From: Pyrenophora tritici-repentis
Lineage: Eukaryota > Ascomycota > Dothideomycetes > Pleosporales > Pleosporaceae
NCBI RefSeq assembly: GCF_003171515.1
Contig: NC_089398.1
Location: 186,001 to 250,000, forward strand
Direction of reading: 5' to 3'
DNA: 64,000 nucleotides
Position numbers and translations under genes: made by a program
The notes under the pieces: generated by a model
Told to the model about the DNA's origin: nothing
What the model saw: only the letters and a program-made list of their open reading frames with translations
Database searches by the model: none
Part shown: positions 18,993 through 28,842 of the stretch, piece after piece
Numbering within the stretch: position 1 is the stretch's first letter
Layout: each line of letters begins with the position of its first letter

Positions 18993-21456
18993 ATGGAGCC
19001 TTCAACACCAACCTCACCGTCCCCATCGAATATTATAAGACTAGATTTAACGTCTCTTACTCCATCTCCTATCCCCACGTCATCACCCACCCCTATACTA
19101 TCACCCACTCCTATTCAATATCACGAATCTCCAGATGAGTTCGTGCAGGGCGGTATCACGTACGTGAAACGTGCAATAATTGCAAGGAAGGATTTCCGTC
19201 AAGGTACATCACACATCTGGAAGTACGGACTCCAATACATTCGAGATAGCGATAAGAAAGAGGTGTATTACTGCCATGAGTGCAGGGTTGGGAAGAGCAA
19301 GCAAGAGTTGTTTGTCATCAATGGCACTTCTAGGATCCGGAATCACCTGGAACAGAAGCACCAGATTGATCCCCAGAGTGGCATCAAGCGAAAGGGTTCT
19401 GTACGGAAGTCTATAATCGACCAGCAAAAGGATGGGGCTGCTTCCAGCATCTTTTTCTGGAAGGAGTCAGTAGAGAAGTTTAAAGAGCTTCTAATTCGTT
19501 GGATTGTGTACTGCCATATCGCCTTCTTTCAATTAGAGAACCAGTACTTTCGTGAACTACTCCTCTTTTTAAATCCGGCACTACTCAACCACCTCCCGAA
19601 GGCTGCGAAGACTATCCGAAGCTGGGTAATGAATGCATTCATATCGAAGAAGCAACAGCTTAGGGAGGACCTACACCATTCACGGAGTAGGATCTCTATC
19701 TCCTTTGATCTCTGGACTTCACCAAACCCTTACGCTATCCTAGGCGTCGTCGCTATGTGGATTGATACTACCGGCATGCGACGTGTTACCGCTTTAGGTA
19801 TGCGACGTATATACGGCGAACATACTGGAGAGAATCTTGGATCGGTGGTCCTTGAATTGCTGGAAGAATACGACATTAGCGGAGATCAGATTGGATACTT
19901 TATGCTGGATAATGCCTCGGCAAATGATACCGCTGTTGAGTTTATACTCAAGGATCTCTGCCCATGGATGAAGTCAAAACAACGTCGTCATCGCCGGCTG
20001 CGTTGCTTGGGCCATGTCATCAACCTCTGTTGCCAGGCGTTCCTTATCAGAGATGTCAACAAGCAAGTCAAGCTGGCTTGATTCTTATCGATTGCAGATC
20101 ACAGACAATATAGAGGCTCGTGCACAGTGGCACGTCCCAGAGAATGGTCTGTGATCTGCAATCGATAAGAATCAAGCCAGCTTGACTTGCTTGTTGACAT
20201 CTCTGTTCCTTATGGGGCGAAACTGTGAGAAGTATCTTGCGAAGCTGGAGAAGCATCATCAACGTGGCGACTATACGAAGGTGGAAGAGCTCTGGAAGAA
20301 GTTCGGATGTTTGGGTCGTCTTCACAACCTGGTGCGATACATCAGGCTTACTCCACAACGGCGTGAGGAGTTTGCTACAATTATTATCGGCGGAGATCTT
20401 TCGCAATTCGACGGGCTTGAGCTTATCCAGAACAACTCGACCCGCTGGAACTCATGGTTTTATTCGATTACACGTGCATTAAATGTTCGAGAACGTTTAG
20501 AGCTCTTCTCGGCTCGTCATGTACCTGGAAAGGGCTCCGTAGGGATCGCGAACTTTAAGCTTGATGGACAGCACTGGTTTGAGCTTGAAAAGATTGAACT
20601 CGCTCTCAAAGACTTCTATGCTGCAACTTTGCTTTCTGAAGGTAAGAAGACGTCACTTGCGGACTGGTTTTCAACTTTGGACTGCCTTCTCCGGGAGATA
20701 AGCGAGACGAAGGATCACTACCACGACATCCACACTGAGGACGATAACAACTTTACATGGAAGTACCTTCAAGGCTGCGCTGATGCTGCTTGGTTAAAGT
20801 GCGTTGAGTACTATAACAATCAGCAGCTGAATTGGCAAAATCGATTCCCTGAAGATACTGACCTTCCACCGGCATATTATGCGGCTCAAATCCTTGATCC
20901 ATATCGCAAGTGGGGATGGTTCAGGCAAGAGTGGGTTCTTCATGGCGACGAAGAGAAGAAGAGGTGGTTTGAAAACGCACAATTAGCGGTGAAGCATCTC
21001 TGGGAGACAGAGTATAAGGGAAGGTACCCTGTCGAGATGCTGCCACCACCAGCCAGGAAGGAGAGAGATCCTGACCCAGCATTTGATCGCCAGCGGGAAC
21101 ATAAGCGCATTCGAATAGACGCTCCAGTTTCTACAACTGATTTGTATGAACAATACATCTCTACTGACCGGCTTCATAACGAAGAGGCAGGTTGCAATGA
21201 GGCTATTGCGTACTGGCTATCTCGCTACGACTCCCAACGAGATCTCGCTCGCTTCGCTCTAGACATGTTTGCGATCTCGCCTATGTCGGATGAATGCGAA
21301 CGTCTTTTTAGTAGCGCGAAGCTTACTATCGTCGATCGCCGTGGTAGGCTGAAGGCAGATATTATAGAAGCGTGCGAGTGTCTCCGGGCCTGGTATGGAA
21401 AGCCCCAAGCTGAGGGGAACAGCGATATCGAGGATAGTGAGAACGAAGACGACTAG
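18993..21456 (+). pseudogene. hAT-1 transposase, interrupted by a MITE (copy B)
   Basis: The ATG is at 18993. Domains are a Ser/Pro-rich N-terminus, a BED finger (YYCHECRVG ... HLEQKHQID), a central catalytic region with FDLWTSPNPYAILG and FMLDNASANDTAVEF, and a hATC dimerisation domain near the end (SPMSDECERLFSSAK). The frame is open to 20047. A 158-bp MITE follows, and after its removal with one ttccttat copy the frame continues CCQAFLMGRNCEKYL to the stop at 21456. Apart from the MITE nothing is broken, so loss of activity may be recent. As read through, the MITE introduces TGA at its left arm. Confidence 0.93.
20048..20205. mobile_element. 158-bp hairpin MITE inside hAT-1 transposase (copy B)
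   Basis: Same element and site as 4568-4725. It is flanked by ttccttat at 20040-20047 and 20206-20213. The arms from CAGAGATGTCAACAAGCAAG are near-perfect inverted repeats of about 58 bp. Its presence in both copies shows that it inserted before the block was duplicated. Confidence 0.93.
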
Positions 21457-22787
21457 ATTGACAGTCAGTAGTAAAACACATTTCCTCGGCTTCCTTCTTT
21501 GCTTCAGCCTCATTCTTGGCGGTCTTGTTGGTCGGACCGGTCTGGTCGGACCGGTCCTTATGTAAGCACCTGGTCTGGTCTGGTCTGTACCCTCAGACCA
21601 GACCAGACCAGACCATTCCGATCACTGCAGGGGCGTTGTGCGGAAACGCGTACCAACAATCCTTTAGTTCGTGCTGTTGGTCGCATACCTTGCATTGTTT
21701 CCTATCCTTGCCCGGTCCGGGAGTCTTTCGGCTTTTGCCGCGACCTCGCTTTCCTGGGGCCTTCTCGGCGGCGTCATCTGCGTCTTCGCCGTTCAGTTGA
21801 GGTCCACTTGCTACAAAGGCGGCCTTCGGGACCTTGTGTTTGATCGGATGCAACAGTGAGGCGTACTCTCGGAACTGTTTAATCATCATCCGTACAGTGA
21901 CACGTGGGTCTTTATTTCCACCGGCCATGAACGCGGTAGTCCATTCTGGTGATGGTTTGAGAACTGCTTTGACGAAATCCTCCTTGATAAACTCTTCGTC
22001 TTGGCATTCAGGTATGCCAAGGGCCTTGCCTTCCGTGATTGCATGGTCCATCTCAGTTAGCCAGGTCTCCCACTGTGCTAACAACCTCATCGGTTTTTGG
22101 GCCGCGAGGTAACGTTCTCTCGCACGTTTGAGTTCCTCCTTCGTGTCAATCCCAACATTTGCGGCTAAGTTTTCAATCCACTGCCGATGGGAAAGACCTG
22201 CCTTGCAGCAGTTGTAGAAGAGGTGTTGTGACACAGTCTTCCTTATGTGCTCGGTGAGCTTTCCAAGTCCGGTCCGCTCTTGTTGATATCTCTGGTTAAG
22301 TATTTTAAACTCTTCTAGTTGTATTCGGTAATAATCGATATCTTCTTTATAGGACGTCTTCGCGTTCGTCGCGAGGTCCGAGGGTCGTACCGGTACGTAG
22401 GCTGGCGCTTCGGCGCTATCGTCGCCGATCGCTTGGCGATATTGGGTAACGTGCAGATTCGTCGCTGCAGTTGATGGCTGATAGCTTCCGATAAGTGGAG
22501 CTAGTGGTGGTTGTGGTTCTATTAGAGGGATCCCACGTTGCTTTGGATCTACCTTTTCCCACACTTGGTATGCGGCGCATTCCGCTTGTAGTTGTTGGTA
22601 CCATTTAGCCCAATTGGTATAATCCGTTAGGATCACTGTTGGATCTCTGTTTGATAGTACAGACATCTTGTCGATGAGTTTTGATGACTCTTCGGTTCGG
22701 CGCTTACGTGTTGTAGCGTGGGGATCGTCGTATTGACGGTATTTGTAGTATAAAGTAACTTTGATTGACTCTTCTGTACTCGGTACA

Positions 22788-22805
22788 GGCAGTGAGACTC
22801 TTAAT
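22788..22805 (-). promoter_or_regulatory. Copia-1 primer-binding site, half-tRNA-Lys(CUU) type
   Basis: Directly inside the 5' LTR the plus strand reads ggcagtgagactcttaat. It resembles the 5' half of tRNA-Lys(CUU) ending three bases past the anticodon (CTT-AAT). That is the copia mode of priming, with an internally cut tRNA. The tRNA comparison is from memory. Confidence 0.65.
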
Positions 22806-22994
22806 TGTCAGATTTTTATGGATGGGATCAGGTGTGTATTCTCTGTGTCTGTCTACGGCTCTGTCTGTGGGAGGTGGCCTCGCCTCGGGCTTGGCAGTGC
22901 TAAGTCCCGGCGCTAGCCCTGGTTTGGGGGTCTCATGTCCTTCCCCAACCACCATCGGCTCGATCATGGAGCAAAACCTCGCCTCAATCTGACA
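22806..22994 (-). repeat. Copia-1 5' LTR
   Basis: 189 bp with TGTCAGATT/AATCTGACA ends, nearly identical to 14452-14640. The transcript would start in this LTR and run leftward. Confidence 0.95.
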
Positions 22995-23068
22995 ACTTAA
23001 CACTAAGAAACATTATAATAATAGCTATCGTACGTGGCTTAATAACTTCATGTTGAGGTGTTGATTTT

Positions 23069-23187
23069 TGTCAAAGGTGGGGAGAAACTTGTAGTATTGG
23101 GACTATGGGAGTGAGAGACTATATACGAATGCCAAGGCGCTAGCCGCAGGGACCAGGTAATCACGTGGGTTCACCTCACCACTGACA
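23069..23187 (-). repeat. 3' LTR of the TRIM-like element
   Basis: 119 bp, TGTCAAAGG ... CACTGACA. It is identical in layout to the right LTR once the MITE is removed. Confidence 0.92.
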
Positions 23188-23454
23188 CACCCCCCGCATG
23201 AGGCTGAAGTGCTTGGATTCTCAAGGACGTATACTCATGCAATACAAAGTGGTGAAGGAGAAGGCAAAGGAGAAGGTAACCGGTGTCGTAGCCAAGCGGG
23301 CACACGTGTGTAGGCGCTATTGTTTCTGGCGGAAATCCTAGGGGAGACGGAAGGCTAGCGCTCTTCAATGCCTCTCTACGAGAAGGCGGCGCAGCGATTG
23401 TTTGTCGGGTAGGGGACGTATAAGCTGCTAAGTGCTGAAAGTTGTAGCGGCTTG

Positions 23455-24095
23455 TAGAGAATAGGCTGAGCCGCAGAGCCAGTGCGACTTGCTTAACCTA
23501 GTGTAAGGGCGTGCGAGGCTCTATCGGGATCGCAGCAGAGAGGAGATAAGCAGTGGTCGGGCCTGTCGGTTAACCGGTAGTGTCGCTCGTAGGGAATAGG
23601 CTGAGCCGCAAAGCTAGTGCGACTTGCTTAACCTAATTTAAGGCCGCGCGAGGTTCTGTCGGGATCGCAGCGGAGGTAGGAGATGAGCAGTGGAATGTGC
23701 CTGACGAGGCGGAGGTGATCGTGAGACAGCTGGGGGCCTCTTCGTATTGGGCCTGCTTGGCTTTTGGTGACTGTGAAGGACGTGCCTAGTAGGGGCTCTG
23801 GTTCTAGCTTTGGTTCTGGCTCGGTGGCTCTGGCTCGGTGGCTCTGGCTCGGTGGCTCTGGCTCGGTGGCTCTGGCTCGGTGGCTCTGGCTCGGTGGCTC
23901 TGGTTCTTGCTCGGTAGCTCTGGCTTTGGTTCTGTCGCTACAGGGCGCGTGAGTTCGTAATGGGATCACGTCGGTAAGCTGTGTTGACGAAGGTCCACGC
24001 GAGGTTCTGTCGGGATCGCAGCGGAGAGTAGTAGGCTGAGCCGCAGAGCCAGTGCGACTTGCTTAACCTAGTGTAAGGGCGGAGGTCGTAAGAGG
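23455..24095. repeat. Dispersed ~100-bp repeats inside the TRIM-like element
   Basis: The block taggctgagccgcagagcca...gtgcgacttgcttaaccta recurs near 23460, 23597 and 24030. The block gttctgtcgggatcgcagcg recurs near 23650 and 24005, with a variant at 23520. No open frame of note is present, so the repeats may be structural RNA or simply a duplication history. Confidence 0.75.
23815..23930. repeat. 14-bp tandem repeat (ggctctggctcggt)n
   Basis: About six near-perfect 14-bp units are followed by degenerate copies. Open frames across it (Glu/Pro/Ser-rich) come from the repeat and are not evidence of a gene. Confidence 0.9.
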
Positions 24096-24402
24096 TCTTT
24101 ACTTGGTACTTGTGCTCAGAGGACATTCGCTGTGTGAGGTGGTGTCGGGATCACTGCAGTCGATAGAAGGCGAGTCGCGCGTCGTGATTTAATCGGGCGA
24201 TCTGGCTGACGGAGTAACGTAGGGCCGTGCGCGAGGTGCTGTCGCAGTGGTGACGTGTTAACGATAGGGACTGTCGCGCCCTGTGCGGAAGTTCTCGAAG
24301 GTAAGGTTTAAATTTAAGATAGATGAGGAGATTAGCGTGCGCTAGTCGCTGCAATTATCCTCATAACAAGGCTTTAACAACAGCGACTACGGGAGCGGGT
24401 GA

Positions 24403-24414
24403 GGGCTCATAACC
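24403..24414 (-). promoter_or_regulatory. Primer-binding site of the TRIM-like element (iMet half-tRNA type)
   Basis: The plus-strand string gggctcataacc touches the right LTR. It matches the anticodon arm expected for initiator tRNA-Met (CAT anticodon). The elements at 30129 and 49154 have the same site. Confidence 0.65.
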
Positions 24415-24703
24415 TGTCAAAGGTGGGGAGAATCATGTAGTATTGGGACTATGGGAGTAGACTCCGCAACAATCAATTCAATCCGGTCACTCTCCTAGAC
24501 CCACTTACCTATCTAGGTAGGGCTTAAACTCCTATAGGTAACTACTAGGCTTAAAGCGGTAATCAATCAATCCAATCTGAACCTTCTAGGACCCACTTAA
24601 TTGATTGTTGCGGACTGTGTATGGGAGTGAGAGACTATATACGAATGCCAAGGCGCTAGCCGCAGGGACCAGGTAATCACGTGGGTTCACCTCACCACTG
24701 ACA
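24415..24703 (-). repeat. 5' LTR of the TRIM-like element, with a MITE inside
   Basis: The span is 289 bp: the 119-bp LTR plus a 162-bp MITE and its 8-bp target copy (tatgggag). Confidence 0.92.
24458..24619. mobile_element. 162-bp hAT-type MITE, TSD tatgggag
   Basis: It runs from TAGACTCCGCAACAATCAAT to GTTGCGGACTGTG, with tatgggag at 24450-24457 and 24620-24627. It is the reverse-orientation twin of 50352-50513 and of equal length. Confidence 0.93.
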
Positions 24704-25628
24704 ATTTTGGTGTTCGGGTGGCTCGTTGGGCCGTCCGGCTCGTTGGGCCGTCACGCACGGTAGACTTTGCTGGCAGAGACGATCTATTTGTCAGCGAGGA
24801 CCGCCCTTCGCGATACCCGCAACGCCGCGACTTCACCTCTTTGAGTCCTTGCGCGATCCGATGCTGAAGCCTCAATTGTCCATCGCGGAGCGCAGAGGGC
24901 ATGGACCTCTATACTATCCACAGCACGTCCTCGATCTCCCACGTCGCTGTGGGAGAAGTGGGCTGATTACAGTAGGGTCTCGGCACGATGGATTCGTTTC
25001 TGTAACGGTAGAATCGAGGAAGAGGGGGATTGCATTGTCTGAGTAGCTATGAAGGAGGACAGCTATATATATGAATGTGGGATGAACAAGTGTGGTAGCG
25101 AGAGCAGTACCCAACTTGTACCAGAATAAGTCTTGGCAGAGCCCAAGCCGTTGCATCTACGAGTCGCAGCAGCGAAGAAAGCATGTTCCACACTTCCCAT
25201 CCTTGCAATTATCCTATAAGGTCTTAGTTACTTAAACTGTAATCGATTTGAATTATACTTACGCAAAAGCCGCCTTTACAAAAAAAATTGCTACCATAAT
25301 GTTTTGGGCAATAATTGCTTGCAAGGGTTGAACATGTGCCTGCGGAAGGATCGCAAGCCTAACTATATTAGTAAATATGCACTATTTATATAAATTATGC
25401 TTACTCTTCCGTTTGGAACTACAAATGTAGAGCAAGGCCGAACATAACGATAGCAAAAGGCGAGGGCTTGAGAAGCTAGAATGAATATTGGTAGGATATC
25501 GATCCTCATCTTAAGGGCTGCTACACGTATGTATGAACGGAGATGGTCGTACAAATTTTGTGGTATGTAGCACGTAGGAGATGCAAACAATGTTAGCAGG
25601 ATAGGAGCATACATACTTATTATATACT
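24704..25628. other. Unassigned 0.9 kb
   Basis: No convincing coding frame, RNA or element boundary is seen. The only points of note are a short duplicated phrase (ggctcgttgggccgtc, twice near 24720) and a strongly AT-rich stretch around 25200-25320. It may be relic element DNA. Confidence 0.5.
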
Positions 25629-25835
25629 TGTCGGATCATAAGTGTCGATCGCGGCCACGTCGCCTTACGATACCCAACAGGCCGCCTCGATCCTACTTCG
25701 GTCTGACTCGTACCAACCCCGCGTATATCTTCATAGCAGCCTATGTATCAAAAGAATCAATTAACCATCACCGAACAGAATGCATTCCTAGTTACATTAT
25801 TTCCTTTTCGCACTTAGTGCAGAGCCCTACCAACA
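25629..25835 (-). repeat. Solo LTR related to the copia at 40303-46302, TSD atact
   Basis: 207 bp, TGTCGG ... CCAACA, flanked by atact (25624-25628 and 25836-25840). Its core (cgcctcgatcctacttcgg) matches the LTRs at 40303-40499 and 46106-46302 in reverse orientation, with much divergence. It is an old copy left after LTR-LTR recombination. Relative to the coding strand of that copia the strand is opposite to the one listed for it. Confidence 0.85.
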
Positions 25836-25852
25836 ATACTTTTACTTTTCGT

Positions 25853-26100
25853 GCTCCTTGCCCATAGCGCACGGAGCTACACGTAACTCAATCGGACCGT
25901 TTAAAGGGGCAAAAAGATGACCTTACGTCCGTTCTTGCACAACGGTCGTACGCAATCATAAGAAGCATTTCATGCGCGCTCCCTGCCCATAGCGCACGGA
26001 GCTACACGTAGCTCAATCGGATCGTTTTAAGGGGCAAGAAGATGACCTTACGTCCGTTCTTGCGCAACGGTTGTAAGCAATCATGAGGAGCATTTAATGC
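25853..26100. repeat. 125-bp tandem repeat, two units
   Basis: The phrase cccatagcgcacggagctac occurs at 25861 and 25986, and the repeats are about 90% alike over 125 bp. No coding potential is evident. Confidence 0.88.
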
Positions 26101-26233
26101 GCCGGATGTAGGTCTAACGGATGAGCGTCATAGTGTGAAGATCGTCCGAAGATGATCTGGTGTTGGTTCTCGGGGAATAAGTGATGCGAGGAATACGAGG
26201 GGTGTATAGCACGATTGGTAGATCGATGTAATA

Positions 26234-26361
26234 CAGACTCCGCAACAATCAATCGATTGACATGATTGATTCCTATATAGGTTAAAGAATTACTTCATTA
26301 GGCAGCCTTTAACCTAGATAGGAATCAATCATGCCGATCCGATTGATTGTTGCGGAGTCTG
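26234..26361. mobile_element. 128-bp hAT-type MITE, TSD atgtaata
   Basis: It runs from CAGACTCCGCAACAATCAATC to its inverse, with atgtaata at 26226-26233 and 26362-26369. It is the inverted twin of 8120-8247 with a few substitutions. Confidence 0.95.
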
Positions 26362-26465
26362 ATGTAATATACGGTGGTTGAGAATCAAAGCTAGTATTGG
26401 AAATACTAATCGAAGTTGAACACAATGAGCCATAAGGGCACATTGCGTGTTGCTATATAGTGTGG

Positions 26466-26545
26466 TGCCCTCCATCGCGGCCTGGCCGTCCATGGAGGCC
26501 TCACCCTCCATGGAGGTCGTGCCCTCCATGGCGGGTTTGCCAAGA
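26466..26545. repeat. Short ccctccatggaggc repeat
   Basis: The phrase ccctccatgg recurs three times, with variants, at a spacing of about 24 bp. It is GC-rich and palindromic (ccatgg). Function unknown. Confidence 0.7.
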
Positions 26546-26647
26546 CTGGAGGGCAGGTCACGTGACTGTGTGGCACAAGCCCACTTGCCGTGCCCCGCCT
26601 TTCAACGTTGTCCTGCCACTTTGCGATCTCCTTCCTGTGATCGTAAC

Positions 26648-26702
26648 ACATAGTCTCTGACTGAAAAAGTACTCTAATGGAATAATAATAATAATAATAA
26701 TT
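26648..26702 (+). mobile_element. Very short 5'-truncated LINE 3' end
   Basis: acatagtctctgactgaaaa ... ctctaatgg followed by (ata)n matches the last 55 bases of the plus-strand LINE ending at 37069. Only the tail-proximal UTR was copied. Confidence 0.8.
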
Positions 26703-26942
26703 AGCTGCATTATTGTTTTGGAAAGGGTTCCTAGTTCTGTAGGCTATCTTTGGTGAGAAGTTGGCTTGTCGCTTGTTTAGTTGGATTGGGATCTCGAAGG
26801 AGATCGGTTGGGTAGGTTGGTTAGTTGGTGTAGCTAGGGGGCTTTGTTCTCCCTCTAGCTCCATTTCATCAGCTATTTGGTAGTTTAGATCTGGGCTGGA
26901 GGCTGGTATATAGACTGCGATAGTGTCGCTGTCTGGCGGCAT
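26703..26942 (-). pseudogene. Possible LINE ORF1 N-terminal fragment
   Basis: The ATG at 26942 opens about 80 codons (MPPDSDTIAVYIPASSPDLN ... TRNPFQNNNAAN) before running into the LINE tail repeat at 26702. It is Pro/Gln/Asn-rich and lacks a recognisable domain. The LINE ORF1 assignment is inferred from its position against LINE sequence and from the missing N-terminus of the ORF1 at 13844-14451. Confidence 0.4.
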
Positions 26943-27590
26943 CTTATTCTTGTTTGTAGCTCTTCTTTTGTAGTTTTCTTATCGATAGGCGGTGGACCGT
27001 GCGTTTTGTTTTTCAGGATTCGGACGCGTCGCGTTCAGGATGCTTGACTCCTTGTATCTCCACAACCACGCGGCTGCACGGCTTGGGAGTAGTTGGAATC
27101 TGTTTCTTTTGATGGGTTTAGTCGGTTCCTGATGGAGTTTTACGTGTTCTGAAAAACACGAAGTTGGTGTGTGAGCGGTGGGTATAGGTTCCTCTAGATT
27201 CTGCAATGCTGTCTGGGTCAACTGTGGGACGGATGGACGAATCGCGGATTTCCAATCAGCACCTAGAAACCCAAGAGGTAGTAGTCTCGTCTTCGTTGCT
27301 TCGTTGTGACGGAGCGTTACGGCCACCTGCGTGTTCGTCGTGGGCGCTTAGACAAGTCCTACCTATGGACTCGTCCTCGCAGCTTACATCCCGAGGTCGT
27401 CCCGAGGTTGCCGCCAATATATTTAGCGTGCTCAACCTTGTGCTAGGTGAAGTCATTCTGGCTTAGCGCTTACTGCACAGCCTCGCACTAACAGCAACTA
27501 ATATACCGTATTCAGGACCACTTCATGGACAATTGCACCGCCAAGATTACCGTATACAGGAAATTTAAGGGTTTTTGTGGCAGTCGCGAG
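26943..27590. other. Unassigned, possible LINE 5' leader
   Basis: 650 bp lie upstream of the 26942 start. Only short overlapping frames on both strands are present, with no domain. It could be the 5' UTR of the LINE fragment on the minus strand; nothing in the sequence decides it. Confidence 0.35.
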
Positions 27591-27591
27591 G

Positions 27592-27691
27592 GAGATAACT
27601 AGGCTTCCCGTCCGCTCAGCCATATATAAGCAGTGTACCGGCGGATTAGTAGTTAGGTGGGTGACCACTAGCGAATCCCCGCTGTTGTATG
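27592..27691 (+). rRNA. 5S rRNA-like sequence, 5' end degraded (probable pseudogene)
   Basis: The stretch aggcttcccgtccgctcagc (27601-27620), agttaggtgggtgaccacta (27651-27670) and gcgaatcccc ... ttgtatg (27671-27691) follows fungal 5S rRNA, including the internal promoter region and the conserved 3' end, with T-runs after it. The expected first 20 or so bases (acatacgac...), which pair with the 3' gttgtatgt, are not present at about 27572. Helix I cannot form, so it is probably a relic. Confidence 0.72.
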
Positions 27692-28099
27692 TTTTTGCTT
27701 TTTTTTGCCAGAAGTCTCAGTATTTCCACCTAGATGGAATATTTTGTCAAATAGAAGGGTGCACAGAAGTCAGAGGCCATAATAAGGGGCAATGGGAACA
27801 GCCAATCAGAGCCGAGAGAGCCTTGGCACCCCCTCAAATGAACTGTTATTATTATTATTGAGAAGCTAGCACTATTAGTAGTAGTATAACTACCTAATAG
27901 AGTGCTCTTCCAAGGCACAACGGTAGTGGTGGTACGATTCGTATTGTATTGACTAAGGAGCTATCCACAAGTTCGCAGATCCGTGTTGCGTGCAGCTGCG
28001 TCCAAGCTCCCGCTAGGATCCACCTGCACGTGTCACCAATTATGTGACTACTCCTCCGCTTGATACCACCAAGTCACTTACGGACTGTATTCTCAACAA
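27692..28099. other. Unassigned 0.4 kb next to the 5S-like sequence
   Basis: It contains T-runs, a (tta)5 stretch at 27846-27860 that could be a LINE tail, and an imperfect inverted phrase (gccttggcac ... ccaaggcac). No gene is seen. Confidence 0.4.
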
Positions 28100-28136
28100 T
28101 TATTATATTTCTATTAGAGTCCTGTATCAGTCGGTG

Positions 28137-28362
28137 TGTCAGAATATGGGCATATTTTGGGTGGTGGACAAAATCCGGGTGTTCGGAGCTGTGGATTCTG
28201 TGGATCAGTTAAATTAGTCAGCGCGCACAATCCACCGCGACCCAACTGATCGAACAGCGTTGGACAACAGAACACACGACATCAGACCAGAACAATACAA
28301 TCGATCCCAATCATATTATTATACTATTATCCCCGTCTTTGATAACCCATCACAATCTGACA
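28137..28362. repeat. Solo LTR, TSD cggtg
   Basis: 226 bp, TGTCAGAATATGGG ... AATCTGACA, with cggtg at 28132-28136 and 28363-28367. It shares its first ~25 bases (ATTTTGGGTGG) and end layout with 39561-39755. Confidence 0.92.
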
Positions 28363-28654
28363 CGGTGACTATGTAGGACTTTGGCTAAGCCGTTCTATGT
28401 AGGTTAGTTACTGTGGAATTTCTATAGGTCTTGTACAATTTAGAGGATAGTTTACGTAGTCCAATTTCAGAGCTAGTCTTCTGTTGGCGCAGGTGCTAAA
28501 GAGCAGTATAGTGAGTAGAAAGAGATGTAGCAGCGGGCTCTTTTGGGTAAGGAAATGTTGTGTTGTAGTTTTATACAGTGTCTATCTGTGCTGTGGTTTG
28601 ACCTGGCTGCCATTTCCTCGTGCTAATCCTAGTACTTGCAATAAAAGCTATAGT

Positions 28655-28842
28655 TGTGAACGGTCCGTAGGAACTGTATTCCAGCTACCTAGTCCAGATG
28701 CTATTTACAGTCAAGATGAAGAAAGAAGGTAAGACGCAAGCGGCGAGCCTGCTTTGTTTGGGTTGGCGCACGGCCCTCACGTTGCCGGGGAAGCGACTAG
28801 GCTAGCAGCCTAGTTATGTGACTCGAGGCTCAGCCCGTTACA
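28655..28842. repeat. Solo LTR, TSD atagt
   Basis: 188 bp, TGTGAACGG ... CCCGTTACA, with atagt at 28650-28654 and 28843-28847. The uninterrupted sequence is seen in the LINE at 9726-14451, near 10047. Confidence 0.88.

Larger units (their letters stand above)
18749..21627 (+). mobile_element. hAT-1 DNA transposon, copy B, TSD caggggcg
   Basis: The 2879-bp element begins CAGTGATCGGAATGG and ends CCATTCCGATCACTG. It has perfect 8-bp duplications, caggggcg, at 18741-18748 and 21628-21635. Subterminal arrays of GGTCTG and CGGACCGGTC lie at both ends. It is inserted in Copia-1 gag and carries a transposase gene that is itself interrupted by a MITE. Confidence 0.97.
18580..22666 (-). pseudogene. 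Copia-1 gag, split by hAT-1
   Basis: The ATG at 22666 (MSVLSNRDPTVILTDYTNWA) starts a Gag with the usual copia-type N-terminal domain. The zinc knuckle is CKVCDQQHELKDC, a shortened CX2CX3HX4C instead of the classical CX2CX4HX4C. The frame enters hAT-1 after HNAP. Removing the transposon and one caggggcg copy restores it (VWWKPRETLKTMAQHR) up to DTVE and TGA at 18580-18582. Gag forms the particle that houses reverse transcription; here it would need hAT excision to be made. Confidence 0.9.
14452..22994 (-). mobile_element. Copia-1 retrotransposon, copy B (both LTRs, hAT inside gag)
   Basis: Two 189-bp LTRs (14452-14640 and 22806-22994) begin TGTCAGATT, end AATCTGACA and differ at about one base, so the insertion is young. 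A polypurine tract (plus strand CACCCCCTC) follows the left LTR. A primer site lies inside the right LTR. The 1272-aa pol is intact, and gag is split by hAT-1 (18749-21627). Flanking pentamers are ggttg and actta, so there is no target duplication; the element or its surroundings have been rearranged. Confidence 0.95.
23069..24703 (-). mobile_element. Small non-autonomous LTR retrotransposon (TRIM-like), TSD atttt
   Basis: 119-bp LTRs lie at 23069-23187 and 24415-24703; the latter holds a 162-bp MITE plus its target copy. Both begin TGTCAAAGG and end CCACTGACA. Target copies atttt lie at 23064-23068 and 24704-24708. The polypurine tract is caccccccgc beside the left LTR, and a half-tRNA-iMet primer site is beside the right LTR. 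The 1.2-kb interior has no credible gene, only internal repeats. It must use another element's proteins. Confidence 0.93.

Noticed and set aside
22704..23003. 99-aa minus-strand frame over the Copia-1 5' LTR
   Set aside because: It spans LTR and leader, its counterpart at 14419-14700 covers the other LTR, and it has no domain.
23628..23969. Glu/Pro/Ser-rich open frame
   Set aside because: Produced by the 14-bp tandem repeat. Both strands are open there and no start or domain is convincing.
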